Positions 11,901-20,081 of a stretch of DNA of 64,000 bases are shown here, in pieces. The stretch's first letter is position 1. Every line of letters starts with the position of its first letter. A program made the position numbers and the translations under genes. The notes under the pieces are model-generated. The model saw only the letters and a program-made list of their open reading frames with translations. It did not search any database and was not told the DNA's origin. The stretch is from contig OY294070.1 of the NCBI GenBank assembly GCA_958510875.1, forward strand, positions 5,766,001 to 5,830,000, given 5' to 3'. Origin of the DNA: Endomychus coccineus. Its lineage: Eukaryota > Arthropoda > Insecta > Coleoptera > Endomychidae.

Positions 11901-13237
11901 ATAGAATTTCTCTGTGAATGTCTTATTTCCTCTAGTTGAAATGACGTTATAATTATCCATTATGTCTCGTAAGTTGTATCCTTCACTTTCTATACATAAA
12001 ACGGATATATGGTCGAATGATTCTTTCCTACAAAATAATTGAGCACCAATTAATGTGGGTATCATCTATTAGCTTATCACGTCGCAAATAGCACAGTGAT
12101 GATTTGTTCATTCACAATACTTCTTTACAGAAGATCGAGAGAAATGTTCTCTCATTTAATTATAAATTAAGCCTGCCGATCCTCCAGATTTAGTACTAGG
12201 TTATTTTCCAATATATCTGAAGACACAGAGAGCGTTCAATAAACTCGAATAACTTACTGTTCGTCCGATAGCTTCTGATTGTTTCTTATTTTCATGGCCG
12301 CTTCTGAAAATTTAATGCAGGAACTGTTCGTTTTCGCTGTTGGGCAGATGGTGACGGCAGGGAACGGGACGTTGTAAATGGGAGTGCCTTTTGTCGCGAA
12401 TGATACTATAACGGGACTCTGGGTCCACTTTTGGTAAATCTGTAAAATCATGAAGATGCACACTGACAAACTAGCTCCAGTCATTACTATCCACCATATT
12501 CTGAAACGGATTCTTTCTGTAATCGTATAATGCTAGGTTGGTTCAAAAAGAAACAGTGCCTTCATCTCTCCACCTATCGACTCTTAACCTCCAATAGAAA
12601 TAAATAGTCGAGGAAATGAAGCATTTCACCTTCCAAAACTGGCGCAGTCGGATGGATTGAGATGCAGTTTTCTGCTTTCGATTCAGAAAATAATTTAGAA
12701 ATTTTGTGCTGGGTTTGATTTTTGCGGAAAACACTATTGCATTTCTACAGAAAAAAAAATGCATTTTTCTGAGTGCACTTTTGAGGTGAATTATAAAACG
12801 GACTCGAATTGGTTTCCAGGGGGTTTTTGGGGTCGTTGAATACGAATATGCCATGGAAGATCCAAGGAGACCCCAGGGAATTTTTTTTTATGGCATACAC
12901 ATTTTAAGCGGAGCCGAAAACACCCGAGGGACCACAGTGTGGTGATGATCTCTTTTGTTTTTATGATGAAAGTTTATTTTGGAAGTACTTTACAGTGTTT
13001 GTGTTTATTTGTGAAATTCACATTCATGTTGAAATTACTAAAAGAAAGTACTTACTTTTCAGCTACAGTTCTATTCTGCCCTATGTATTGAAAGCCATGT
13101 ATTGTGCTCAACTTACAATATTCTGTAAGGTATTTTTTTATACCCCTATAGGTGCTAAGCTTATATTTTATGTCGTTATTGGGAAGCGGTGGCTTTTCAT
13201 TGCTATAATTGTCGTCATTTCTGTTTGGTTTTCCCAT
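2721..13237 (-). CDS. ppk: Pickpocket-family DEG/ENaC sodium channel subunit (nine coding exons)
   Basis: Amiloride-sensitive sodium channel family, a plasma-membrane cation channel subunit used in insects for mechano-, osmo- or chemosensation. Coding exons in gene order: 13056-13237, 12258-12500, 11886-12027, 10476-10624, 9287-9485, 7618-7888, 6815-6874, 5209-5452, 2721-2952. All joins keep phase with GT/AG sites and total 1,722 nt (573 residues plus stop), a normal length for the family. Seen: the cytoplasmic HG gating motif (residues 47-48), TM1 about 63-84, FPAVTIC (107-113), TDEGICYTFN in exon 4, a cysteine-rich extracellular region with CGCVQFYMP, PICG and CNCLPPC, then TM2 with FGGLLGLFTGFSILS; the GFS at 540-542 is the selectivity filter. 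The ATG lies immediately after an acceptor, so a 5' untranslated exon is likely. Which ppk member this is cannot be told here. The introns are full of LINE debris, but no exon is broken. Confidence 0.93.
3085..3400 (+). mobile_element. LINE reverse-transcriptase fragment (family 1) in ppk intron 8
   Basis: Translates to NSGVQQKSVLTPTLFLLHIN and NFADDGTLHTAFLS, the RT B and C boxes of a jockey/CR1-type non-LTR retrotransposon. FADD replaces the usual YADD. Truncated at both ends. The same family recurs at 3780-4470, 5460-6560, 10795-10990, 13850-13990, 18840-19530, 27886-28310 and 50842-51130. Confidence 0.85.
3470..3620. repeat. Short inverted repeat
   Basis: TGTCTTGTCAGGATTTGATT near 3477 is mirrored by ATCCTGACAAGACAAGACA near 3595. 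The pair could form a stem of about 18 bp with a ~100-nt loop. Origin unknown; it lies right after a LINE fragment. Confidence 0.45.
3780..4470 (-). mobile_element. LINE family 1 fragment, C-terminal RT part
   Basis: The minus strand reads DEHVRSIVKTASQKPGFLF and YKAHIRPILDYCSHVW (3780-4000), the region after the RT catalytic box. Further upstream (4198-4460) are degraded copies of the VLAPT-FLL-IN and FADDGTFHTA boxes. Several frameshifts and stops; not functional. Confidence 0.8.
4471..5208. other. Remainder of ppk intron 8
   Basis: Mostly unremarkable AT-rich DNA. The frame at 4487-4720 (minus) has no motif I recognise. The last bases provide the donor side of exon 8. Confidence 0.4.
5209..5452 (-). 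CDS. ppk: ppk exon 8: CNCLPPC exon
   Basis: Begins after TTTTTTAG and encodes the segment with STHCNCLPPCTDVKYDAVV and a region rich in aromatic residues before TM2. The donor is AAAAT|GTAAGT. Confidence 0.9.
5460..6560 (+). mobile_element. LINE family 1 fragment in ppk intron 7
   Basis: A plus-strand RT sequence with VPQGNIIGPLLLLIYINDLP near 5560, a second RT box set (AGVQQKSVLLPTLFLPHIND, FADDGTLHTAFSS) near 5770-5900 and the post-RT segment ASQKLGFLFRAKSYFTSQQL near 6150. Two different RT segments abut near 5690, so this is a mosaic of at least two insertions or a rearranged copy. It begins within a few bases of the exon 8 acceptor. Confidence 0.8.
6815..6874 (-). CDS. ppk: ppk exon 7: 60-nt micro-exon with ICG...C
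   Basis: A polypyrimidine tract ending in TTTTTTTTAG precedes 60 nt encoding ENSTPICGVGSLECIANAQ, then GTAATT. This supplies the ICG-x(5)-C step expected between FYMPR and CNCLPxC. Phases (two bases in, one base out) fit exons 6 and 8. Confidence 0.88.
7618..7888 (-). CDS. ppk: ppk exon 6: cysteine-rich region
   Basis: Starts after AACTTTCCAG with VVLHLPHRVPMP. Contains the conserved R(I)RWYDPFKRNCYFP and YANCNLECKTNYTLKACGC, where the cysteines form the disulphide ladder of the thumb. The donor is CCAA|GTAAGC. Confidence 0.92.
8540..8640 (-). mobile_element. Mariner transposase scrap
   Basis: The minus strand reads LKTIITGDET, the sequence around the first catalytic aspartate of mariner transposases. 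The flanks are too decayed to extend the match. Confidence 0.45.
9287..9485 (-). CDS. ppk: ppk exon 5: extracellular domain
   Basis: Follows AAATTTAG. Encodes 66 residues, including RPSDWIPQVGY and SLEMMIALDENNVDYRC, typical of the palm/thumb region of insect ppk proteins. Ends AAG|GTACGT in phase 0. Confidence 0.9.
9815..10290 (+). mobile_element. LINE RNase H remnant in ppk intron 4
   Basis: Near 10025 the plus strand reads LGALAAEFQGKMIAITTC, resembling the FQAE-V-AI part of a LINE RNase H domain. The leading part (9830-9920) is a repeat shared with 15855-15960 (minus) and 45240-45345 (plus). Strongly degraded. Confidence 0.5.
10476..10624 (-). CDS. ppk: ppk exon 4: ITDEGICYTFN exon
   Basis: Only 149 nt, hidden among stop codons, but framed by TTCTTACAG and AC|GTGAGT. 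It encodes a segment starting CNPFLES and ending with ITDEGICYTFNMFS, one of the strongest pickpocket signatures. Phase 0 in and phase 2 out match exons 3 and 5 exactly. Confidence 0.9.
10795..10990 (-). mobile_element. LINE family 1 RT fragment in ppk intron 3
   Basis: The minus strand reads LPQGCVLAPTLFLLHIN, RT box B, followed by the remnants of box C (NDGTFYTVFS). Short, truncated on both sides. Confidence 0.75.
11530..11790 (+). mobile_element. LINE RNase H/3' end fragment in ppk intron 3
   Basis: A RVVWFTDWFKAGE-like segment, then a 3' tail containing GGGGCACATAATGGACCCAA, closely parallels the element at 56310-57005. This identifies a second copy of that LINE, internally deleted. Confidence 0.6.
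11886..12027 (-). CDS. ppk: ppk exon 3: finger-like extracellular segment
   Basis: Open from the acceptor TTTTGTAG at 12028 to the donor CATAAG|GTAAG. Encodes about 47 residues, including one cysteine (VLCIESEG). It joins exon 4 in phase 0. Confidence 0.85.
12258..12500 (-). CDS. ppk: ppk exon 2: TM1 and start of the extracellular domain
   Basis: The acceptor GTTTCAG is followed by IWWIVMTGASLSVCIFM, the first membrane segment, then NVPFPAVTIC, the family signature just after TM1. The donor is ACA|GTAAGT, leaving phase 2. Confidence 0.92.
12560..12930. repeat. Remnant of the 140-bp foldback family in ppk intron 1
   Basis: Contains GGGGTCGTTGAATACGAAT near 12830, a diverged copy of the motif that defines the foldback elements at 26506-27358, 54367-55383 and 57660-58458. 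No second arm was found, so this is a partial copy. Confidence 0.45.
13056..13237 (-). CDS. ppk: ppk exon 1: cytoplasmic N-terminus
   Basis: Encodes residues 1-60 and two bases of codon 61. It contains the conserved STIHGFQYIG segment before TM1. The first ATG directly follows TACTTTACAG, so it is either the start codon after a leader intron or an internal methionine of a longer N-terminus; I prefer the start. The donor is AA|GTAAGT. Confidence 0.88.
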
Positions 13238-13439
13238 CTGTAAAGTAGAAGAATAAAAAGGTATTTCTTGTAGATAACATTGGAGAAGATAAATTAAAAT
13301 TTATCACTTTCTGTTTCTAGCAGTTTTCCTCCTATTGAAAATTTACGAGGGCAGTGCAAAAAATACACTTATTAGACTTGGAAAAAATTAAAATTATTTT
13401 ATTTTTATTAGTTTTATTACAACTGTCACTCGCTTATTC

Positions 13440-13680
13440 AAATTGAGTATCAGGCTCAAATGTCTTATGGGCTGTTCGCCGAATCATTGGCATGACGTCA
13501 CACATGGTTATTTTCACAACCAATTAGCTAAATAACTGTCGCGCTATCTCCGTCAAACTAGAAAACAACTTCCATTTTAACAATTGGCAACACATTATAG
13601 AGTTGCCGATATAAACTATACTTGTATTGAATTCACTCAACTGTAAGTTGATAGTTCATAATTCGTCGTAAATCTACATT
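13440..13680. repeat. Dispersed repeat with GTTGCCGATATAAA core
   Basis: The segment TTGGCAACACATTATAGAG-TTGCCGATATAAA followed by TTCATAATTCGTCGT recurs at 34790-34910 with few changes. It contains a small hairpin (TTGGCAAC/GTTGCCGA) and a TATAAA. Possibly the end of a transposon; family unknown. Confidence 0.5.
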
Positions 13681-13849
13681 TTTTTAGAATCAAACTTCAA
13701 AAGTACAGAAACCATCCTTCCCAGTACTGTAATTCTACGTGAATTTACGTCGTGTGTTGTGCAAACTGCGAAAGGGTTGTCCTCAGATGAATCTGAATTT
13801 AACAAATTGCTTTTTCGCTTGTACATTTTTCCTTGAAAATAAAATCGAA

Positions 13850-13990
13850 TCACCAGATCGTTTATATGGAGAAGGAACAAAGTTGGCTCCAAGACAGATC
13901 CCTGTAGAACACTAGCGTTGAAAGCCATTATATCGGATTATACTCCGTCAACCACGATATGAAGCGACTGACGATAGCTACGACAAATCT
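13850..13990 (-). mobile_element. LINE family 1 RT fragment
   Basis: The minus strand reads FNASVLQGSVLEPTLFLLHI, RT box B, with the conserved HIVVDGV lead-in. Only about 140 bp remain, upstream of the ppk gene. Confidence 0.75.
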
Positions 13991-14402
13991 TTGATAAATA
14001 AGTTAATTACTAACCAAAATGGAGAATGAAGCGCAATCAAATAACCAAATCAGAGCCATTACTTTAAAATGAATCAATGAAATTCAAAAGTTTCACCTAT
14101 CCTTCAGTAATTAATAAATTTCATAATTCATTTTCTAAATTTGCAATAAAACCCGTTTATATATGCAAGAACAAGCAAAAAAAACCGTTCACATCCGATG
14201 AAGTTCCTGATTTTCGTTAATTTTTTATTTATTTTGTACAGGCAACCCGAGAGAATAACAATTTCCCAACGCCTAACCCTAGGATGAGAAGAAAAGGAGG
14301 AAAGAAAAAAGAAAAAAAGAATTCATTCTCACATATTGTATTGTTTACTTTCTGAAAACGCCAATGGAATATAGTTTTAATCTATGCATAGAAACAACAA
14401 GT

Positions 14403-15835
14403 CTATGTGTGTGAAAAATAAATTATAATTTTTTGTAGCAAACACATTGGCGAATTATTTGCATAATTTATAGCAAATGATTGGTGGTAGAACAGTGTGG
14501 GCGACCGAGATTTGTATAGTCTGACGTTAAAGTGAATATTACCTAATATATAGCTACAGTTAATAATATTGTTCAAAATCTTGTTAGGCAAAATTAGTCC
14601 CGAAACATTTCTACGAGAATTTAGTTTTAATAATTTGAGGGAATTAATGAATCGTTTTTGTACTTTTTCCAATCTATCAATGTATTTGATATACAGTGGG
14701 TTCCATACTAGAGAGGCGTATTCTAAGTTACTACGAACCAGAGAATTATATAGTAACATTAAGGAATCAGGATTTGTAAAGGATTTAGTTGTACGCAATA
14801 AAAAACCTAGGTTCCTAAGAGCCTTCTCGACAATTATTTCTATGTGTGATTCAAATGACAATTTACAGACTAATGTAACCCCGAGATCGTTAATTGTTAC
14901 TACCCTGTCCAGCAACATACTATTGATATAATTTAATAATTTAATTTGGAATTTACAAAAGCGATTTTGTGAGTTGTGTTCATAATGCTATGTGGGTCAA
15001 TCTTGCACGAACGTTTTAAAACGAAGTTTTCTATGAAATCTAAAATTGAGGGAATTAATGAATCGTTTTTGTACTTTTTCCAATCTATCAATGTATTTGA
15101 TATACAGTGGGTTCCATACTAGAGAGGCGTATTCTAAGTTACTACGAACCAGAGAATTGTATAGTAACATTAAGGAATCAGGATTTGTAAAGGATTTAGT
15201 TGTACGCAATAAAAAACCTAGGTTCCTAAGAGCCTTCTCGACAATTATTTCTATGTGTGATTCAAATGACAATTTACAGACTAATGTAACCCCGAGATCG
15301 TTAATTGTTACTACCCTGTCCAGCAACATACTATTGATATAATTTAATAATTTAATTTGGAATTTACAAAAGCGATTTTGTGAGTTGTGTTCATAATGCT
15401 ATGTGGGTCAATCTTGCACGAACGTTTTAAAACGAAGTTTTCTATGAAATCTAAAATTGAGGGAATTAATGAATCGTTTTTGTACTTTTTCTAATCTATC
15501 AATGTATTTGATATACAGTGGGTTCCATACTAGAAGACGTATTCTAGGTCACTACGAACCAGAGAATTATATAGTAACATTAAGGAATCAGGATTTGTAA
15601 AAGATTTAGTTGTACGCAATAAAAAGCCTAGGTTCCTAAGAGCCTTCTTATCAATTATTTCTATGTGTGATTCAAATGACAATTTACAGTCTAATGTAAC
15701 CCCGAAATCGTTAATTGTTACTACCCTGTCTATCAACATACTATTAATATAATGTAATAATTTAATTTGGAATTTACAAAATTGATTGTGAGTTGTGTTC
15801 AAAATGCTATGTGGGTCAAACTTGCAGGAACATTA
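14403..15835 (-). mobile_element. LINE RT C-terminal segment with a 411-bp tandem triplication
   Basis: A minus-strand LINE ORF fragment (VTINDLGVTLVCKLSFESHI, KALRNLGFLLRTTKSF, YIDRLEKVQKRFINSL) is present three times. The repeat starts are at 14637, 15048 and 15459, exactly 411 bp apart. Units 1 and 2 are nearly identical; unit 3 carries several substitutions and small deletions. The 14403-14636 part holds the normal downstream sequence once. The post-RT domain is recognisable, the catalytic part is absent. Confidence 0.85.
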
Positions 15836-15854
15836 TTTTAACTCTTTATAAAGA

Positions 15855-15990
15855 ACACATTTTGTTTTCTAATTTAGTGTACTCTGATGATGGCTATTTG
15901 GTAGCTAAAAGTACCTTAATAGTATTTTTAGTGGATAAAGGTGATTATTTCGTACTAGTGTTATAGTGTATCGACAGCTATGTGGAATCC
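15855..15990 (-). repeat. Dispersed repeat (TCTGATGATGG-containing)
   Basis: ACTCTGATGATGGCTATTTG-GTAGCTAAAAGTACC recurs in diverged form at 9830-9920 and 45240-45345 on the other strand. The layout (CTGATGA, a GCTA/TAGC hairpin, then an A-rich stretch) recalls a degenerate hammerhead region, but the GAAAC box is missing. Confidence 0.45.
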
Positions 15991-16470
15991 CTTTTAGTGT
16001 ATTAGTGTTGCTTTTTTGTTTAATTCACGTTTTACTATTGCATACTTCAATTCCATTTTGGCAGATCAAAAAAGGTATTGAATAAATGGTTATTCTAATT
16101 GATAATTTATCTTCGTTGTGTGATGTTAGCTTTTGTATTTATTTCATTACTTACGTTTTTATGAGAACTTTTACTCGCAAATCTAACCAATTGCACGTAG
16201 AAACACTACTGTTCAAACGATCCAGGCCCTACCGAAATTTCAAGCTCACAGATGTTTGGATTATGTTGAATAAATAATCGAATTTTTCTCACTTTAATAA
16301 TTCGAATTAGATGTAAACATGTCTATAATTAACTGCTTGATGGTGAGCAGGTTGCCTCTCAAGGCATCATTGATTCTATTTAGATAACTTTGTCGGACTA
16401 AACATCAGAAGGTTCTCTAAATAAACCTATAGCAGATGAATTTATATAGTCAGTAATTAAGCCTCTCCGA
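15991..16470. other. Intergenic, nothing recognised
   Basis: AT-rich sequence. The plus frame at 16086-16277 has no known motif. Confidence 0.4.
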
Positions 16471-16907
16471 GACGGTGCGATTTTTACTGCGAGATGGCTT
16501 GTGGGAAGCTCTGCGCACTACCTCTGGTCTCTCAAGCTACGCAGCTAAAAAAAACTACCACTGATGGCAGTGCTGTCAGTCGCACTGTTCGAGACTTATA
16601 ATAGCTCATGAGACTAGGGTAATAAAATGTAATAACTACAATAACACTCCCAAACGACGCGATCCCAACGCTATTTCCTGCATTATTCCCTCTACTTCCT
16701 ATTGCAGTATGGTATGCAGTCCAAAGTTAATACAACGGCAGAAATATCAAGTCTTCTTTGACGCTGTATTTCCAATACATTCATTATACAGTTTTAACAA
16801 CAATATCAAATCGAACTGTGGAAACTGGCGAGTAAAGTCACGCCGTGTGAACTGAACTATCAAGGCACTCACCACGCGATCAAACTAGCAACAAAAATCG
16901 CACCGTC
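16471..16907. mobile_element. MITE-like element with GACGGTGCGATTTTT ends
   Basis: GACGGTGCGATTTTTACTGC at the left end is matched by the inverted GCAACAAAAATCGCACCGTC at the right end. The 437-bp interior is more GC-rich than its surroundings and non-coding. Target duplication unclear. Confidence 0.6.
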
Positions 16908-17269
16908 TATGGCAGACTTTAGAGTAGCTTTCAGGTTATTGTTGGGGGAATTCATTTAGTTAATTAGAGAATGTTTGTGTTTAGAACGATGTATGTTGCT
17001 TATTATTCATCTACAGTTACAGTTGTTGTCTTTTAATGGATAACTTTTAATTACTCTAACAATATGATCTACCCTTTTCTAGACATTATCGTGTTTTTTC
17101 AAAACCGCATCATCTTTTATTCTTCTCTCTTCATTTTGTAGTTTTTATGAAACGATAGCAGCTTTATTCTCTGAGTTTCAATATTATTTTCATGTTGTTT
17201 ATTAGTTTCAATGTGATTTACAAAAAATGGATCATTATGATTAATTATATGTAAATTTTCGGGAAATAG

Positions 17270-17326
17270 GTAACATTAACACTTATATCTATTATATTTT
17301 CGTCTTTATGTAACGTATCGGTCTTT
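17270..17326 (-). mobile_element. Penelope-like element remnant, interrupted hammerhead (part 1)
   Basis: TTTTCGGGAAATAGGTAACATTAACAC and CGTCTTTATGTAACGTATCG match the terminal region of the PLEs at 41112 and 46463. The sequence stops at TATCGGTCTT, which is repeated after the inserted LINE at 18483. Together the two parts form one decayed hammerhead region. Confidence 0.7.
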
Positions 17327-18482
17327 GTGTTAGGCATGAGAACAGATCACATTCCAAAGCGATACTCTTTTAACAACACATTCAAGGTATCAATACCAGA
17401 AAGGACTGAATGGGAACATACAAACCTGGGCGACATTCTGCAGGGAAAGATCTGGTATACAGACGGGTCTAAGACTGAAAAAGGTACAGGTGCAGAAGTA
17501 TATTCAAGAAACTCAAAGACTGGCTTGAGCTATTCATTGGGTAAATACACCTCTGTCTTCCAAGCAGAGGTATATGCATTCCTCCAATGTGTGAAGGAAA
17601 ACAATCGAAGAGCCATCGATAATGAGCAGATCCACTTATTGATAGACAGTCAGGTTGCACTTAGGGCAATGAGAAGTCAGGAAGTGACATCCCGTATGGT
17701 ATGGACATGCAAAAAAGAGCTTGAAATACTGGCAGACCGCAACCGCGTTAAGCTGATTTGGGTGCCGGGACATCAGGGAACGACAGGCAACGAAAAGTCC
17801 GACGAACTTGCAAAAAGAGGGTCAGATAACGCTCCAGATCCAGAACAGACCACGGTGGTACCAAAACATACAGCACGAAGGTCTGTAGAAGACTGGATCA
17901 TGGAAAACCACAAAGAATACTGGAAAAACATCTCAGGAAACGAACATGGGAAGAAATACATCGAAGCCCCGTGTAACGAAAGAACAACAGACCTATTAGC
18001 ACTAAATAGGGAAAAAATAAAAGTCGTAACAGGGCTCATGACTAGCCATGCGCCAGTAAAAGGGCACCTTGACAAAATGGGACTGTACAATGAGGACCTA
18101 ACATGCAGACTTTGCGGTAAGGATACAGAAACAGTGACACACATACTGTGTAAATGCGAGGCGCTGGATCGCAAAAGACAGTCAATTTTTGGAAAGTCTA
18201 ACGGTGAACCAGAATTATACAGTTCCCACCCTGTAAAGGACAAACTCGTACAAGGTACAAAAATACTTGGAGTGGATACCGTAAAAAAACGAAACATAGG
18301 CGAGATACAATGGGCCAGCAGGCCTAAGTGTCACCGGAGGCAATAGCCAGACAAGCCTGCGAAGGGGGTGAAGTTTTTAGTGAGTATGCCTGGAATGGTG
18401 ACTCTCACAGTAGATCTTGAGACTCAAAGTCTCATAACCTCATAAAGGGTTTTCTTCACCTCCGCAAAAAAAAAAAAAAAAA
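17327..18482 (+). mobile_element. 5'-truncated LINE: RNase H and zinc-knuckle end, poly(A) tail
   Basis: An open frame (17327-18346) encodes the C-terminal part of an I/R1-type LINE protein. RNase H1-like residues are visible: WYTDGSKTEKGTG, FQAEVYAF, LIDSQVALRAM and WVPGHQGTTGNEKSDELAK, supplying the D-E-D-D set. A C-terminal CxxC-H-C knuckle (CRLCGKDTETVTHILCKC) follows. A ~130-bp 3' UTR ends in an A-tract of about 19. Reverse transcriptase and endonuclease are missing because of 5' truncation. Flanked by the 10-bp direct repeat TATCGGTCTT. The frame is undamaged over 339 codons, so the insertion is young. Confidence 0.92.
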
Positions 18483-18520
18483 ATATCGGTCTTCCGACCA
18501 TCATCAGAAGTGTGGAAACT
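18483..18520 (-). mobile_element. Penelope-like element remnant, interrupted hammerhead (part 2)
   Basis: The minus strand reads CTTCTGATGATGGTCGGAAGACCGATA: a CTGATGA box and a perfect GGTC/GACC helix II. It continues the terminal sequence left at 17326 once the LINE and one copy of TATCGGTCTT are removed. GAAAC has become GATAC, so activity is unlikely. Confidence 0.7.
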
Positions 18521-18639
18521 GTTTCACATCAAATAAAGCGAGTGATTTCTTAAACTTGAAGTACTAAGCAGTAATCGTCTTCATAGCATTAATTTCATTG
18601 TAAAATGTCTACTAAATTGAATAGTTTCAGCATTAAGAA

Positions 18640-18840
18640 TGTGTAAATTCATTTTTAACGTTCAAAATTATGGAAATAAAACCACTAATGTACACTAAAT
18701 AAACAATAAATGTTTCTTTATTCACTATTGTTTACATATGTTTCAGCACTCAGTGTTATCATCTGAGCTATGTTTATAACTTGTTTATTTAATGTAAATT
18801 AATGGTTTTATTTCCATAACTTTATGAGTTAAAAATGTTT
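18640..18840. mobile_element. Palindromic element with hammerhead-like core
   Basis: GGAAATAAAACCACTAATGT near 18670 and ATTAATGGTTTTATTTCC near 18800 are inverted repeats. Between them the minus strand reads CTCAGATGATAACACTGAGT-GCTGAAACATATGTAAAC, which has the order box-helix-GAAAC of a hammerhead (CAGATGA in place of CTGATGA). Probably a mini-PLE of another subfamily. Confidence 0.5.
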
Positions 18841-19530
18841 ACATCGCAAAAACGAACAAAACAAGAATAATTGTCCAAAATATATGAATTAAAAAACCAA
18901 TGCACGTTAAGTTTTCTATAGTTGAAGACATCATGTCTCGACTACTATAAGATAAGTGGTCTGAGATCAAAATTACTTTGCGCCAATAGGCATAGGCTAA
19001 GACCTCACTAGGCAAAGAGTTCCACAACTTGGCCGTTTGATAAAAAAAATTGAATCTGATAGGAAAAAGCACGGCAGGTTTCGAGCTTGACAATGGAGGT
19101 GTAACTAGCTTCAACTCATCTAGTCTGCATATCTGGAATCTTACGTGGCTGAACAACAGACATCAATTCTGATGAACACCGACCATGGAAGTAAACTATA
19201 GGTAAGGAAGAGCTTTGTTCTGGATATAATCCAAGAACTTTAGCGTATGCCAAACTCCAAACATGTGTACAGTACTTCAGGACAGGTCGAATCTGTGCTT
19301 TGTAGATTATGAGGAGCTGCTCTGGCCTCATTGGATAGTATAGGGACTCTCTTATGAAGTGTACCATCATCTGCAAAGCTGTGGACGGAGCGGATGGTCA
19401 CTTTCAAAATATCGTTGAAATGGAGCAGAAACAAAGTTGGTGCCAGGACATATCCCTGTGGAAAACCAGCGTTGATAGCCACTGTATCGGAGGATACTCC
19501 GTCAATCATCACATGGAGTGAAAACATGAA
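18841..19530 (-). mobile_element. LINE family 1 fragment between LINE and GPN3
   Basis: The minus strand has MIDGVSSDTVAINAG, PQGYVLAPTLFLLHFNDIL, FADDGTLH, then YKAQIRPVLKYCTHVW and a C-terminal KLVTPPLSSSKPAVLFPIRFN tail. An internal deletion joins the RT box C directly to the post-RT part near 19330. Non-functional. Confidence 0.82.
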
Positions 19531-20036
19531 TATGATTCATTTCAAGTTACAAAGTCTTTCATTTGAAGTCTTAGATATTTACCTATAAATTACAACCCGT
19601 TAAGAATTACTGGGATAATCATTGAAAATCACCCAATCCAATAAATCATCAGAAGTAGTATTTATTTATTTGCCTACTCTATCGCATAATTCATACAATT
19701 ACAATGGAAATTTCAAATCAAATGTAAAAACTGATGGCGCCACTGGTTATTGTTTGGGTTTGAAGAATGTCTACTCCCCAACCACGCTTTTTCTGTGATG
19801 ATTTTGAGCACGTTACTTACCTTTCTAGGAGTATTATTATCTCTAAGGTTTACAAATTCTCTTCTGTGGTTCAGGGAGAAGAAGCAGTAGGCACGGTTGT
19901 TATTGTTGTGCTTCTGTGATATAACCCCATTGTTTTCGTTCAATAGTGAGTTTATCAAAGTTACATTTTCGTTGTTGTTAAATGCTTCAATGTTGAGTAT
20001 GCTCACTGAAATCTGGTAGTAGTAAAAAATATTACA
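19531..20036. promoter_or_regulatory. Upstream region of GPN3
   Basis: Gene-free 500 bp holding the presumed promoter. It has GATGGCGCCACTGG at 19733, a short GC-rich site in an AT-rich context. A donor-like AGAAAG|GTAAGT on the minus strand near 19820 could end a first exon of a divergent transcript. No TATA box at a fixed distance is evident. Weak evidence. Confidence 0.3.
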
Positions 20037-20081
20037 ATGAGGTACGCACAACTTGTGGTTGGCCCAGCTGGCAGTGGAAAG
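20037..20081 (+). CDS. GPN3: GPN3 exon 1 (15 codons)
   Basis: Encodes [15 protein letters not shown], then donor AAG|GTACAT. The P-loop lysine is the last residue of the exon and its serine/threonine start exon 2. ACAATG gives an acceptable start context. Confidence 0.93.

Noticed and set aside
14569..15342. Plus-strand frames of 120 and 98 codons
   Set aside because: Antisense shadows of the triplicated LINE segment; the minus strand carries the RT-type motifs.
17773..18297. 174-codon minus-strand frame
   Set aside because: Lies wholly opposite the RNase H LINE frame, which has clear family motifs on the plus strand.
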